DNA of 64,000 bases from Jatrophihabitans sp. GAS493 (GTDB lineage Bacteria; Actinomycetota; Actinomycetes; Mycobacteriales; Jatrophihabitantaceae): contig NZ_LT907982.1 in NCBI RefSeq assembly GCF_900230215.1, positions 4,263,568-4,327,567 on the forward strand, given 5' to 3'. Below, piece by piece: positions 8,796 through 17,019 of the stretch (position 1 is its first letter; every line of letters starts with the position of its first letter). Under the pieces are notes generated by a model that worked only from the letters and a program-made list of their open reading frames with translations, had not been told where the DNA came from and did not search any database. The position numbers and the translations under genes are program-made.

Positions 8796-10025
8796 ATGAC
8801 CATGACGTTCGACTACGAGACCATCTCCCCCGACGGTAGTCGCGCAAAGGGCAAGATCGAGGCCAAGTCACAGGCCGCGGCCGCGGCAACCCTGGAGCAG
8901 CAAGGCCTCACCCCCCTGAAGATCGCCGAAGCCGGCACCGGCATGCAGAAGGAGATCGCGATCCCCGGCCTCGGTGGCCGGATCAAGACCCGCGACCTCG
9001 CCGTGCTGGCCCGCCAGTTCGCAACGATGACCTCCTCAGGCATGTCGCTGATCCGCTCGCTGGCCATCCTGGAAGAGCAGAACGAGAAGCCGAAGCTGCG
9101 CGAGGCACTTCGTGACGTGCGCACCGACGTTGAGGGCGGCGCCCAGCTGTCCAGCGCCCTGGCCAAGCACGACCGGATCTTTCCGCAGCTCATGGTCGCG
9201 ATGATCCGGGCCGGTGAGACCGGCGGTTTCCTCGACGGCGCCCTGGACGGAATCGCCACCACCCTGGAGAAGGAGGCGGCGCTCAAGGGCAAGGTGAAGA
9301 GCGCCCTGACCTACCCGGTGATCGTGCTCGCCTTCAGCCTCATCATGATCGTCGGCGTCATCGTCTTCATCGTTCCGGTCTTCGAGAAGATGTTCAAATC
9401 TCTCGGCGGGCAGCTGCCGCTGCCGACCCGCATCCTGGTCGTCACCAGTCACCAGATGTGGTGGGCGTTCCCGCTGGTGGCCGGCACGACGATCGCGGGC
9501 ACGATGCTCTTCCGCCGTGAATTGCGGAACAAGCCCAGCGTCCGGCTCGCCTTCGACGCCTTCAAACTTCGACTTCCGGTATTCGGGAAACTGCTGCAGA
9601 AGATCGCGATCTCCCGCTTCACCCGCAACCTCGGCACGCTGCTCTCGGTGGGCGTGCCGGTGATCCAGGCGCTGGAAGTCGTCGGTGACACCACGGGGAA
9701 CTCGGTGATCACCGAAGCAACCAAGGATATTCAGCAGGCTGTCCGCGACGGGCAGCCGATGACCACACCACTGCGTAAGCACGCAATCTTTCCGGCGATG
9801 GTGACCCAGATGATCGAGGTCGGCGAGCAGACCGGCCAGATCAGCACCATGCTCGACAAGGTTGCCGACTTCTACGACCAGGAAGTCGAGGACGCCACCG
9901 AAGCTCTCACGGCGTCAATTGAACCGATCATGGTTGTCTTCATGGGCGTCATCGTCGGCTCGATGGTGATCTGCCTATACCTCCCAATGTTTACCATCTA
10001 CCAGCATGTTCAGGGGACATCGTGA
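8796..10025 (+). CDS. pilC: Type IV pilus inner-membrane platform protein PilC
   Basis: A 409-residue GspF/PilC protein made of two repeated cytoplasmic helical domains. The first begins near LAVLARQFATMTSSGMSLI and the second near IAISRFTRNLGTLLSVGVP. Each is followed by a membrane segment (SALTYPVIVLAFSLIMIVG; PIMVVFMGVIVGSMVI). It couples the PilB/PilT motors to pilin insertion. It follows pilT by 6 bp, and its stop overlaps the next start by 4 bp (GTGA), so translational coupling is likely. Confidence 0.95.
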   Translation: MTMTFDYETISPDGSRAKGKIEAKSQAAAAATLEQQGLTPLKIAEAGTGMQKEIAIPGLGGRIKTRDLAVLARQFATMTSSGMSLIRSLAILEEQNEKPKLREALRDVRTDVEGGAQLSSALAKHDRIFPQLMVAMIRAGETGGFLDGALDGIATTLEKEAALKGKVKSALTYPVIVLAFSLIMIVGVIVFIVPVFEKMFKSLGGQLPLPTRILVVTSHQMWWAFPLVAGTTIAGTMLFRRELRNKPSVRLAFDAFKLRLPVFGKLLQKIAISRFTRNLGTLLSVGVPVIQALEVVGDTTGNSVITEATKDIQQAVRDGQPMTTPLRKHAIFPAMVTQMIEVGEQTGQISTMLDKVADFYDQEVEDATEALTASIEPIMVVFMGVIVGSMVICLYLPMFTIYQHVQGTS

Positions 10026-11323
10026 AAAGGTCGATTACGCGCAGAGCCCGGTACGCAGTCGCGGCCGGAGTCGCAGTAGCAGTCATCAGCGTCAGCGTTC
10101 CGATGGTCCCGGCCAGTGCCGCGACGCCCACCGGAACGTCCTACTCGGCGGCGGTGAAGACCGGCCCCGGCCTGCTCAAGCCGACCATCACCTCAACCGG
10201 CCTGCTCAGCTTCCTGCAGCCCATTCTCAACGCCGTGGTGAACCCGTTGATCCAGGGCGTGGCCGCGATGCCGACCGAGATCGTCAACGCGATCACGAAT
10301 GCGATCCTCGGTAAGTACAAGGCCACCACCCCCACCTCTTCGGTCTCCATGCCGGCCGGTGGCGCCTTCCCGTCCTGCACCTCCCCGGGATTCAGCTCGG
10401 TGAACTGCTACAACACCGGCTTCAGCGCCGGCGTCCCGAACCTGATCAGCTTCTCGGCCAGCGGCCCGGTCGGCTTCACCACCGCCGACGCCACGGCCTA
10501 CAGCGCCAAGGCCCAGTCCTACAGCTCGAGCCTGAGTGCCTTTGGTTTCAACCTCTTCTCCAACGCAGGCCCGACCTCCGGCGTCTCCTGCCCGGTCACC
10601 GGCACAGCCGGTTCGCCGGCCGCCACCTGGACGATGGCCACCACCAGCCTGCTCGGCGGCCTCATCACCACCCAGACGGCGAGCAGCAGCAGCTCCGCTC
10701 CGTTCAGCGCGTCGATGGGTGGCAAGACGATCAGCACCGCCCCGGTCGGCGGCACGCTGGGCGACGCCAACGGCACGCACTTCACCGCGACCGTCACCAA
10801 CCAGGGTCTCTACGTGCAGCTCGCGCTGAACCCGGGGCAGCTCACCACCAGCTCCGGCCTGGGCAGCTCGTTCTTCGCCGATCAGGGCACCAGCCCGGTC
10901 ACCGCCGCGATCCAGCTCACCATCCACATCGGTCCGGGCGGCGTCACCACCACCAACTCCGCCGAGGCCTGGGGGCTGGCCATCGGCCTCGACCTGGCCT
11001 TCAACTTCGGCTTCAACATCATGGGTAGCGGTCTCTACATCAGTGCCCCGAGCGGCCTCTCCGGAACGAACTTCGGAAACCTCCTCGATCTGAAGTACGC
11101 CTACACCAACTGCGGAACCGGAACGGCACTGCCGGGTGCGACCTCCGCTCCGACTCCGACGCCTACCGGCACCGGTGGCAACAACCTGCCGGGCTCGACG
11201 CCGACTCCGACGCCGACCTCCTCCCCGGTGGCCACGCCGGTTCCGACGGCGACCCCGACCGGCGGCGCCACGCCGACGCCGGCACCGGGTGGAACCCAGT
11301 GGATCCCGCCGAACTTGAACTAA
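10022..11323 (+). CDS. Secreted protein with Pro/Thr-rich tail inside the pilus locus
   Basis: A 433-residue protein of unknown function starting at GTG 10022 inside the pilC stop. A Sec signal peptide is clear: a basic start, a hydrophobic core and a VPASAATP cleavage region. The body (about residues 40-355) is rich in Gly, Ser and Thr and has a few cysteines. The C-terminal ~70 residues are a TPTP/Pro-Thr tail, a likely flexible and possibly O-mannosylated stalk. No prepilin motif, transmembrane anchor or sortase signal is visible. The tight coupling to pilC suggests a pilus-linked surface or cell-wall-spanning role, which is inference. Confidence 0.7.
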   Translation: MKRSITRRARYAVAAGVAVAVISVSVPMVPASAATPTGTSYSAAVKTGPGLLKPTITSTGLLSFLQPILNAVVNPLIQGVAAMPTEIVNAITNAILGKYKATTPTSSVSMPAGGAFPSCTSPGFSSVNCYNTGFSAGVPNLISFSASGPVGFTTADATAYSAKAQSYSSSLSAFGFNLFSNAGPTSGVSCPVTGTAGSPAATWTMATTSLLGGLITTQTASSSSSAPFSASMGGKTISTAPVGGTLGDANGTHFTATVTNQGLYVQLALNPGQLTTSSGLGSSFFADQGTSPVTAAIQLTIHIGPGGVTTTNSAEAWGLAIGLDLAFNFGFNIMGSGLYISAPSGLSGTNFGNLLDLKYAYTNCGTGTALPGATSAPTPTPTGTGGNNLPGSTPTPTPTSSPVATPVPTATPTGGATPTPAPGGTQWIPPNLN

Positions 11324-11373
11324 TTGCTCGCTGAACGAGCTAACTACCCAGGCACAACTGCCGATAGGAGTTT

Positions 11374-11390
11374 CGTGCAGTAGCTGCACG
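11374..11390 (+). terminator. Short hairpin between secreted-protein gene and first pilin
   Basis: CGTGCAG (11374-11380) pairs with CTGCACG (11384-11390) across a 3-nt loop in the 155-bp gap before the first pilin. It could attenuate read-through or define the 5' end of a stable pilin mRNA. Confidence 0.4.
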
Positions 11391-11478
11391 GATCGAACGG
11401 TCACCGAGCTTGGTGGCTGGCCCAACAAGACGCCGGACCCCAGCCCGGTGAATACCATCCCCCAATCAGGAGAACCCC

Positions 11479-11690
11479 ATGCTCGGATCACTGCTCACCA
11501 AGCTCAAGACGATTCGTGAAGAGCGCGCCGAAGGCGACCGCGGCTTCACCCTCATCGAGCTCCTCGTGGTTGTCGTCATCATCGGCATCCTCATCGCCAT
11601 CGCCATCCCGCTCTACAGCAACTACAAGAAGGGCGCCGAGAACAAGTCGGCCAAGTCCGACGTTCGCAACGCCATCCCGGTCATCGAGCA
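11479..11690 (+). repeat. Direct repeat, pilin 5' half (copy 1)
   Basis: The first ~212 bp of pilin copy 1 match 12096-12307 with about eleven substitutions by my count. Roughly 89 bp covering the leader end and hydrophobic helix are identical. Similarity ends abruptly at about codon 71. Confidence 0.85.
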
Positions 11691-11934
11691 GTGCTACACC
11701 GACAACGGCAACAAGTACCCGACCACCACCCAGGCGCCGGCCGAGAGCGCCAACCTGACGTTCGGCGCCGAGTGCCCGAACGGCACGATCACCGTATCGA
11801 CCGGTAACACGCTCAAGTACACCTGGGACTCCGCTGCCACCGCGTACACCATCACTGCGAAGAACACCGACGGTGGAACCCTTTACAGCTACACCAGCGG
11901 CACTGCCACCGGCGCTGGCAAGATCAACCCGTAA
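11479..11934 (+). CDS. pilA: Type IV major-type pilin, copy 1
   Basis: A 151-residue type IVa prepilin. The 22-residue charged leader ends at Gly22, cleavage gives Phe23 (RG|FTLIELL), and Glu27 is the conserved Glu5 needed for assembly. A long hydrophobic helix follows, with Pro44 in the usual kink position. The globular part has Cys72 and Cys99, a possible disulfide loop. A good Shine-Dalgarno (AGGAG, ending about 8 nt before ATG) precedes the start. Its N-terminal half is nearly identical in DNA to the next gene, so it arose by recent tandem duplication or is being homogenised by gene conversion. Confidence 0.93.
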   Translation: MLGSLLTKLKTIREERAEGDRGFTLIELLVVVVIIGILIAIAIPLYSNYKKGAENKSAKSDVRNAIPVIEQCYTDNGNKYPTTTQAPAESANLTFGAECPNGTITVSTGNTLKYTWDSAATAYTITAKNTDGGTLYSYTSGTATGAGKINP

Positions 11935-11953
11935 TTACCTGAAGGATCGTCGC

Positions 11954-11981
11954 GTGCGGCGCTCGTGGACGAGCGCCGCAC
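11954..11981 (+). terminator. Strong hairpin after pilin copy 1
   Basis: GTGCGGCGCTCG (11954-11965) pairs perfectly with CGAGCGCCGCAC (11970-11981) over a 4-nt loop, 20 bp after the pilin stop. It may terminate transcription or protect the pilin mRNA 3' end, which would raise pilin levels over downstream genes. Confidence 0.75.
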
Positions 11982-12095
11982 CCGGCAGCAGTACCGCTGT
12001 ACCACCATCAATATCGCATCGCGCCTCTAGGACCCCCGCCTACTCGCGCGGACATCACCTCACCACCCTGTCACCCCCGTACACAGGAGAACGAA

Positions 12096-12307
12096 ATGCT
12101 CGCATCACTACTCACCAAGCTCAAGACGATCCGTGAAGAGCGCGCCGAAGGCGACCGCGGCTTCACCCTCATCGAGCTCCTCGTGGTTGTCGTCATCATC
12201 GGCATCCTCATCGCCATCGCGATCCCGCTCTACAGCAACTACAAGAAGGGCGCCGAGAACAAATCGGCCCAGTCGGACGTCCGCAACGCGATCCCCGTCA
12301 TCGAGCA
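12096..12307 (+). repeat. Direct repeat, pilin 5' half (copy 2)
   Basis: Second copy of the duplicated pilin 5' half (see 11479-11690). The two copies are offset by 617 bp. Confidence 0.85.
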
Positions 12308-12575
12308 GTACCAGGCCGACAACAGCGCCTACCCGCTGGCAGCGGCTGTCACCGTCGACGCGACCAGCGGTGTCATGTCATTCGTGTCGGTCGACGGTGC
12401 CACGACCACCAAGGCCAACGCATCGACGGATGTCACGCTTGTCTACAAGCCGCTGGCAAGCCCCGCTGGCTACATGGTCTGCGCCATGCAGAAGGACGGC
12501 GGCCAGTGGTACACGTACAGCACGGTCACCGGAAAGCTCGACAAGAGCGCGACGAACGTCAACGACTGCGCCTAG
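12096..12575 (+). CDS. pilA: Type IV major-type pilin, copy 2
   Basis: A 159-residue prepilin with the same 22-residue leader, cleavage at Gly22|Phe23 and Glu27 as copy 1. The sequence is nearly identical through about residue 70 and then unrelated. Its cysteines are placed differently (Cys129 and Cys158), giving a C-terminal disulfide loop as in classical type IVa pilins, unlike the early Cys72-Cys99 pair of copy 1. AGGAG precedes the ATG. The pair could be alternative major pilins or one major and one accessory subunit. Confidence 0.93.
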   Translation: MLASLLTKLKTIREERAEGDRGFTLIELLVVVVIIGILIAIAIPLYSNYKKGAENKSAQSDVRNAIPVIEQYQADNSAYPLAAAVTVDATSGVMSFVSVDGATTTKANASTDVTLVYKPLASPAGYMVCAMQKDGGQWYTYSTVTGKLDKSATNVNDCA

Positions 12576-12588
12576 TTCACTGGCCAAT

Positions 12589-12630
12589 CCTCTTTGCCGA
12601 GCGAGCGAACCTCGGCGCTCGGCAAAGAGG
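12589..12630 (+). terminator. Very strong hairpin after pilin copy 2
   Basis: CCTCTTTGCCGAGCG (12589-12603) pairs perfectly over 15 bp with CGCTCGGCAAAGAGG (12616-12630), loop 12 nt, starting 13 bp after the stop. It separates the pilin genes from the minor-pilin operon and is the strongest simple hairpin I found in the window. Confidence 0.85.
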
Positions 12631-12697
12631 GCAACCCGGTAGGCGCCTAGCGACGCACGCGGTTCGTCGAGCCGCACGACCCAACAGGAGGTGTCCG

Positions 12698-13216
12698 ATG
12701 ACCACAGCGAAACTCTTTGCTGCCGTCACTGGGCACCTCCGTCGTGCGTTGAACACGCAGAGCGACAACGCCACAACTGAACGATCAGAGGGCGGCTTCA
12801 CCCTCATCGAGGTCGTCGTCTCCTTTACTTTATTGATTATTATCGGCAGCACCGTGATGGTGGGAATCGGCAACGGCATCCACGCCTCGAACGCCACCCG
12901 GGTGCGTACCACCGCGAGCAACGTCGCCCGCGATTACATCGAGCAGGCCCGGAGCATGTCGCCGGCTCAAGTGACCGCGATCTCGCCGACCTCGGTCAAG
13001 GTCGGTGCCCAGACCTTCACCGTCACCCGTTCGGTGAGCGTCGGCCAACCCGGTCTGACCTTCGCCGCAGGTGTCACCTGCGCCACCGCTCCCAACCAGA
13101 CCGGGCTGTACAACTCGCTGCTGCCGCTGATGCTCTACATCACGGTGACGGTCAGCTGGAACGGTGCGTCCGCACCGGCCCGCTCGGACACGGCACTGGC
13201 CTGCGTGAGCGCATGA
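12698..13216 (+). CDS. Minor type IV pilin, PilV/PilI-like
   Basis: A 172-residue prepilin-like protein. The start at ATG 12698 is chosen because AGGAGGTG lies at 12687-12694, although the frame is open further upstream. A 33-residue leader ends at Gly33 and is followed by FTLIEVVVS with Glu38 as Glu5, then a hydrophobic helix. The body is short and mostly beta-predictable, with two cysteines late in the sequence. It is the first of three ATGA-coupled minor pilin genes that probably prime assembly and form the pilus tip. Confidence 0.85.
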   Translation: MTTAKLFAAVTGHLRRALNTQSDNATTERSEGGFTLIEVVVSFTLLIIIGSTVMVGIGNGIHASNATRVRTTASNVARDYIEQARSMSPAQVTAISPTSVKVGAQTFTVTRSVSVGQPGLTFAAGVTCATAPNQTGLYNSLLPLMLYITVTVSWNGASAPARSDTALACVSA

Positions 13217-14100
13217 TGGCGGCCAAGCGAATCCTCCGGGCAGTACGGCACCGCGCCCTCGGCCAGTCCGGCGCCGAGTCGGGCATGACGCTCATGGAAC
13301 TAGTCGTCTCAATGGGCTTGGCCACCCTGCTCGGTGCGATGACGCTGGCCTTCTTCATCTCCTCGAACACCGCGGCCAGTCGCACCGTCACCGCCAACAT
13401 CTCCAGCGCCTCGGCCCGCGACGCGCTTGACTCCTGGACGCAGCTCATCCGGGTCGCCGACACCCCGGCCTACGACCCGACGCACGTCGTGCTCAACAGT
13501 GTGGCCCAGGACGTCGACGCCCGTCAGGGTGATTCGATCGTCTACCTCGACGCGACCAACCTGGTTTTCTACGCAAATGTCGGCAATCGCGGGTCCACCA
13601 CCGGCAGCCGGGCCAGCAGCACCAAGATGTGGTTGGCCCTTGAAAACGGGTCACTGATCGAGCGCTCCTACCCCGACACCCCGGCCAACGCCGGCGGCTA
13701 TGACGCCTCCGGCGCGCCAGCGGTGGGTGGAGCGACCACGACCCGCGTACTGGCCACCAACGTGACCCTCGGCGCACAGGCCGGCTGTGGCACTTCGCAG
13801 TCGACCATCAATCAGCTCTTCATTCCGTGCTCGGCCGCCGGCGCCCAGCTGGCGATGAGCGCCTCCGACGCCGGGTCACCCGGACTCTCGGTGATGAAGA
13901 CCGCCTGCAACGACGCTGACACCTCGACCTACTGGTGTGGATCCGGAAACCCAACGGTGCCGACGACGGTGCCGGCCAGCAGCATCGTCATCGCCTTCAC
14001 TGTGACAACGACGACGAGCGACGGCGTCGCCACCAACCAGTCCTACATCTCAGCGGCGGCGATGACCGGTGCCGCATCCGTTCCTGGAGGTAACTCATGA
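13213..14100 (+). CDS. Minor type IV pilin, PilW-like
   Basis: A 295-residue prepilin-like protein whose ATG overlaps the previous stop (ATGA). The leader ends at Gly24 followed by Met25 (SG|MTLMELVVS), with Glu29 as Glu5. The N-terminal helix is followed by a Ser/Thr/Ala-rich globular domain with several cysteines in the C-terminal half. Size and position after a PilV-like protein suit PilW, a component of the minor-pilin priming complex. Confidence 0.82.
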   Translation: MMAAKRILRAVRHRALGQSGAESGMTLMELVVSMGLATLLGAMTLAFFISSNTAASRTVTANISSASARDALDSWTQLIRVADTPAYDPTHVVLNSVAQDVDARQGDSIVYLDATNLVFYANVGNRGSTTGSRASSTKMWLALENGSLIERSYPDTPANAGGYDASGAPAVGGATTTRVLATNVTLGAQAGCGTSQSTINQLFIPCSAAGAQLAMSASDAGSPGLSVMKTACNDADTSTYWCGSGNPTVPTTVPASSIVIAFTVTTTTSDGVATNQSYISAAAMTGAASVPGGNS

Positions 14101-17018
14101 AGAGGGCGCGCCGGGCGTTTCTGGCCCGAATGGCGAGAGTTCGGGGAACGGGTGTCGAGGCGGTCGAGTCCGGCTTCGCACTGATCTACACCTTGGTCGT
14201 CACCACCATCGTCCTCATCTCCGCCACCTCCATGCTCGTCGTAACCGCCAACGGAATCGTTCCGGCCAAGACCAGCCAGGACGCTTCACGCGCAGTCGCG
14301 GCGGCCGAGGCCGGCGTCCAGTACTACCAGGCCTGGTTGAACATTCGCTGTAGCACGCTCAGCTCCTCCACCCCGTGCCCGTCTCTCTCAACCAGCACCG
14401 CCGGGGCGGGCCTGCTCGCGGTGAACGCGCCGGGCACGACGATAACCATCCCCGGCTCGGGCGCTGCCGGTCTGGCGGCGACGTTCACCGTCGACACACT
14501 CAACCTGGCCAACAACCTGTACATCAGCCAGCACAAGATCCGGATCAAGTCGACCGGCACGGTGGGCAAAGTTTCCCGGAGCATCGTCGCCGACATCACC
14601 CCGGCCCAGTCGACGCTCGACCTCGCCTACTCCTCGACCTACGAGACCGTCGGCAGCCAGCTCATCGCCCAGCAGAACCCGAAGCGCACCATTGCCCTGC
14701 CGAGTTCGTCGGTGCTCAACAGCGTCCTCTCCGGTGTCACCGGCCTGACCAGCATCCTTGGTGCGGGCTTGGGTTCGGGCTCGTCGGTGACCTGGAACGG
14801 CAACCCGCCGGCCACCTGGTGCGACAACCTCTACTACCCGACCGACGAACACGACCCGTCGACCGGCGCCCTCTACGACCCGGGGATGGGCGGTTCGATC
14901 ACCGGCCAGACCTACGGCCGCCAGCAGCTGCGGTCATCGATCAACCCGGCCCCGGCCACTGGCTATGACTGGACCGAAGGCGGAAACCTCGCGCTGGTCA
15001 GCCTCCTCGGTATCCCGATCTCGCTGGGCGCCCTCACCGCGCAGCAGCACAGCGGACTCTGCGCGGTCGCCATGACCTCCGGCCAGACCTTCACCGGCCC
15101 GGTCTACTCCAAGGACGCGCTCTACCTCTCCAAGGTGACGAACACCGGTCTCGGGCCGCAGTTCCTGGAGGGGGCGAGCACCGGTTGGACGGCCGACAAG
15201 GGCGCGCCGAGCCTGCCCTACGTCCAGTTCCAGGAGGACCTCCTCCAGACGCTCAAGTCGAACGTGGTGAGCGATCCGGTGGACCGCCCGCAGCTGCCGG
15301 CCGAGGCGGAGCCGGCGACCCCGACCTGCATCTACTACGGGCCGACCCGGATCGTCGTGAACGGCGCCACGGCGACGGTAACGAGCCCGGAGACGCTGGC
15401 CTCCCCCAGCGCTTCCGCACCCTGCTACAACTCCGCCCCCGGCCTGTCGGTGAGCAGCCCGCCGCGAGTCTGGGATCCCGCGCAGAACGAGCCGGTTACC
15501 GGGACCGGCGTGGCCGGCGCGACGATCTCATCGACCGCGGCCATTGTGGTCAAGAACGCCGGCGACAATGACCGGACCAAGTGGCCGGCCTCGACCGGGT
15601 CGCCGGCCGGAAGCTATCTGGCGACCGGCGGGAAGACGTCGGCGGGACAGGTGATCAGCAGCAACCCGATCTTCAAGGTGAGCTCCGGGGCAGTCTCCCA
15701 GGCCGCCGATACCGGACCCACTCAGGTCAGCGCGCTCTTCACAGCGAAATGGGCCAACCAGAACCTTCCGCCGTGCGTCCTGCTCTGCTCTGGGACCAGT
15801 CTGAACAGCCAGTCGACCTTCGACTCGGAGGTGCCGACCTACGCATCGCTGCAGGCCACGGTCCAGTCGAGCAGTGATCCGATCGGCACTCTGACGAATA
15901 CCCTCACCACCAAAGCCGACACCACCCACGGGGCACCGGCGCCATCGGGTCAGAGCGACCACCGCTACGTCGTAGTCGCCGGTTCGCCGACCACGACGAC
16001 GACCGCGGTGGCAACCAGCCCCACGACCTACTCACCGTCGTTCTCCGACGCGCTGATGCAGAACAGCGACGGTACCTACCGGCAGAACGGCACCAAGACT
16101 GACAGCAAGACCGTCTACTCGGTCTACCGCGAGAACGCGGTCTGCTCGGTCTTGAATGTCCTCGGCGCCTGCATCGGCACCTGGAGTTGGAGCGCGCCGG
16201 CATCGTCGCCGCTGGCGTTCACAGTCACCAACAGCTCAACCTCCACCAAGTACACGGCGCCGACGATCATCTCGTCCCCTACCTCGAATTTCCCGGTCTC
16301 GGCGGACCGCACGGTGTACAACACCTACACGACCGACGGCAAGTATGGACCGGGTGACGCCTACATCGAGGGATCCAACTCCGGCAAGCTCAGCGTCATC
16401 GCTGAGGACGACATCATCGACACCGGGACGCTGACCAACGGTGGCAGCGCGGCCCAGAGCTACAAGAACGGTACCGGCGCGACCGCGCTCACGGCCTGGA
16501 ACAACGTGCGCATCTACCACCCGGTGGCCTGCAAGCTGCAGACCACGACCTACCTGGCCGCGACCGACGCGGGCTTCTGCCCGAACGACACCACCGGCCT
16601 CTACACCTACAACACCCTGAAGGCGTTGCTCGGCAGCAACCACCCCTCGGCGCAGTACGTAGAAGTGCGGCCGGACCTCAGCAAGATCGACATCAACGCG
16701 GCGATCTTCGCCCTCGGCTCGACGCTGTCCAGTTCCGGTATGGAGGGCTCCTTCACCACCGACAACCCGGACAAGGGCAGTTTCGGCGCCAACGGCGGAT
16801 CAGCCAACGTCTTCGGCGGTGTCTACCAACTGCACCGTGGTACCAACGGCACCCAGTGGGAGCGCACCACTACCACTGACAACACCCCGCCTTCGGGCTA
16901 CGACGTCAGCTACAACTACGTCGACCTCTCCAACTCGGGACTGCCCTGGATCCCCACCAAGGAAGACCAGTCGACCAGCTGGAGCGTCGGCACGCTCTCC
17001 TCCCCCACCGGGAACTGA
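14097..17018 (+). CDS. Giant PilX/GspK-like minor pilin, probable tip protein
   Basis: A 973-residue protein coupled to the previous gene by an ATGA overlap. A 26-residue leader ends in ESG|FALIYTLVV, so the prepilin peptidase site is kept, but mature position 5 is Tyr31 and not Glu. The helix continues with AAAEAGVQYYQAWL, the Ala-Glu-Ala-Gly segment of PilX-type proteins. The ~900-residue rest is a large Thr/Ser-rich exoprotein. Lack of Glu5 together with large size parallels GspK, the type II secretion pseudopilin that caps the tip. A tip adhesin function is inference. Confidence 0.8.
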   Translation: MKRARRAFLARMARVRGTGVEAVESGFALIYTLVVTTIVLISATSMLVVTANGIVPAKTSQDASRAVAAAEAGVQYYQAWLNIRCSTLSSSTPCPSLSTSTAGAGLLAVNAPGTTITIPGSGAAGLAATFTVDTLNLANNLYISQHKIRIKSTGTVGKVSRSIVADITPAQSTLDLAYSSTYETVGSQLIAQQNPKRTIALPSSSVLNSVLSGVTGLTSILGAGLGSGSSVTWNGNPPATWCDNLYYPTDEHDPSTGALYDPGMGGSITGQTYGRQQLRSSINPAPATGYDWTEGGNLALVSLLGIPISLGALTAQQHSGLCAVAMTSGQTFTGPVYSKDALYLSKVTNTGLGPQFLEGASTGWTADKGAPSLPYVQFQEDLLQTLKSNVVSDPVDRPQLPAEAEPATPTCIYYGPTRIVVNGATATVTSPETLASPSASAPCYNSAPGLSVSSPPRVWDPAQNEPVTGTGVAGATISSTAAIVVKNAGDNDRTKWPASTGSPAGSYLATGGKTSAGQVISSNPIFKVSSGAVSQAADTGPTQVSALFTAKWANQNLPPCVLLCSGTSLNSQSTFDSEVPTYASLQATVQSSSDPIGTLTNTLTTKADTTHGAPAPSGQSDHRYVVVAGSPTTTTTAVATSPTTYSPSFSDALMQNSDGTYRQNGTKTDSKTVYSVYRENAVCSVLNVLGACIGTWSWSAPASSPLAFTVTNSSTSTKYTAPTIISSPTSNFPVSADRTVYNTYTTDGKYGPGDAYIEGSNSGKLSVIAEDDIIDTGTLTNGGSAAQSYKNGTGATALTAWNNVRIYHPVACKLQTTTYLAATDAGFCPNDTTGLYTYNTLKALLGSNHPSAQYVEVRPDLSKIDINAAIFALGSTLSSSGMEGSFTTDNPDKGSFGANGGSANVFGGVYQLHRGTNGTQWERTTTTDNTPPSGYDVSYNYVDLSNSGLPWIPTKEDQSTSWSVGTLSSPTGN

Positions 17019-17019
17019 C

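Noticed and set aside
10193-11491. A 432-codon open frame on the minus strand over the secreted pilus-locus protein
   Set aside because: Arg/Gly-rich antisense shadow caused by the biased codon use of the real gene; no motif or ribosome site.
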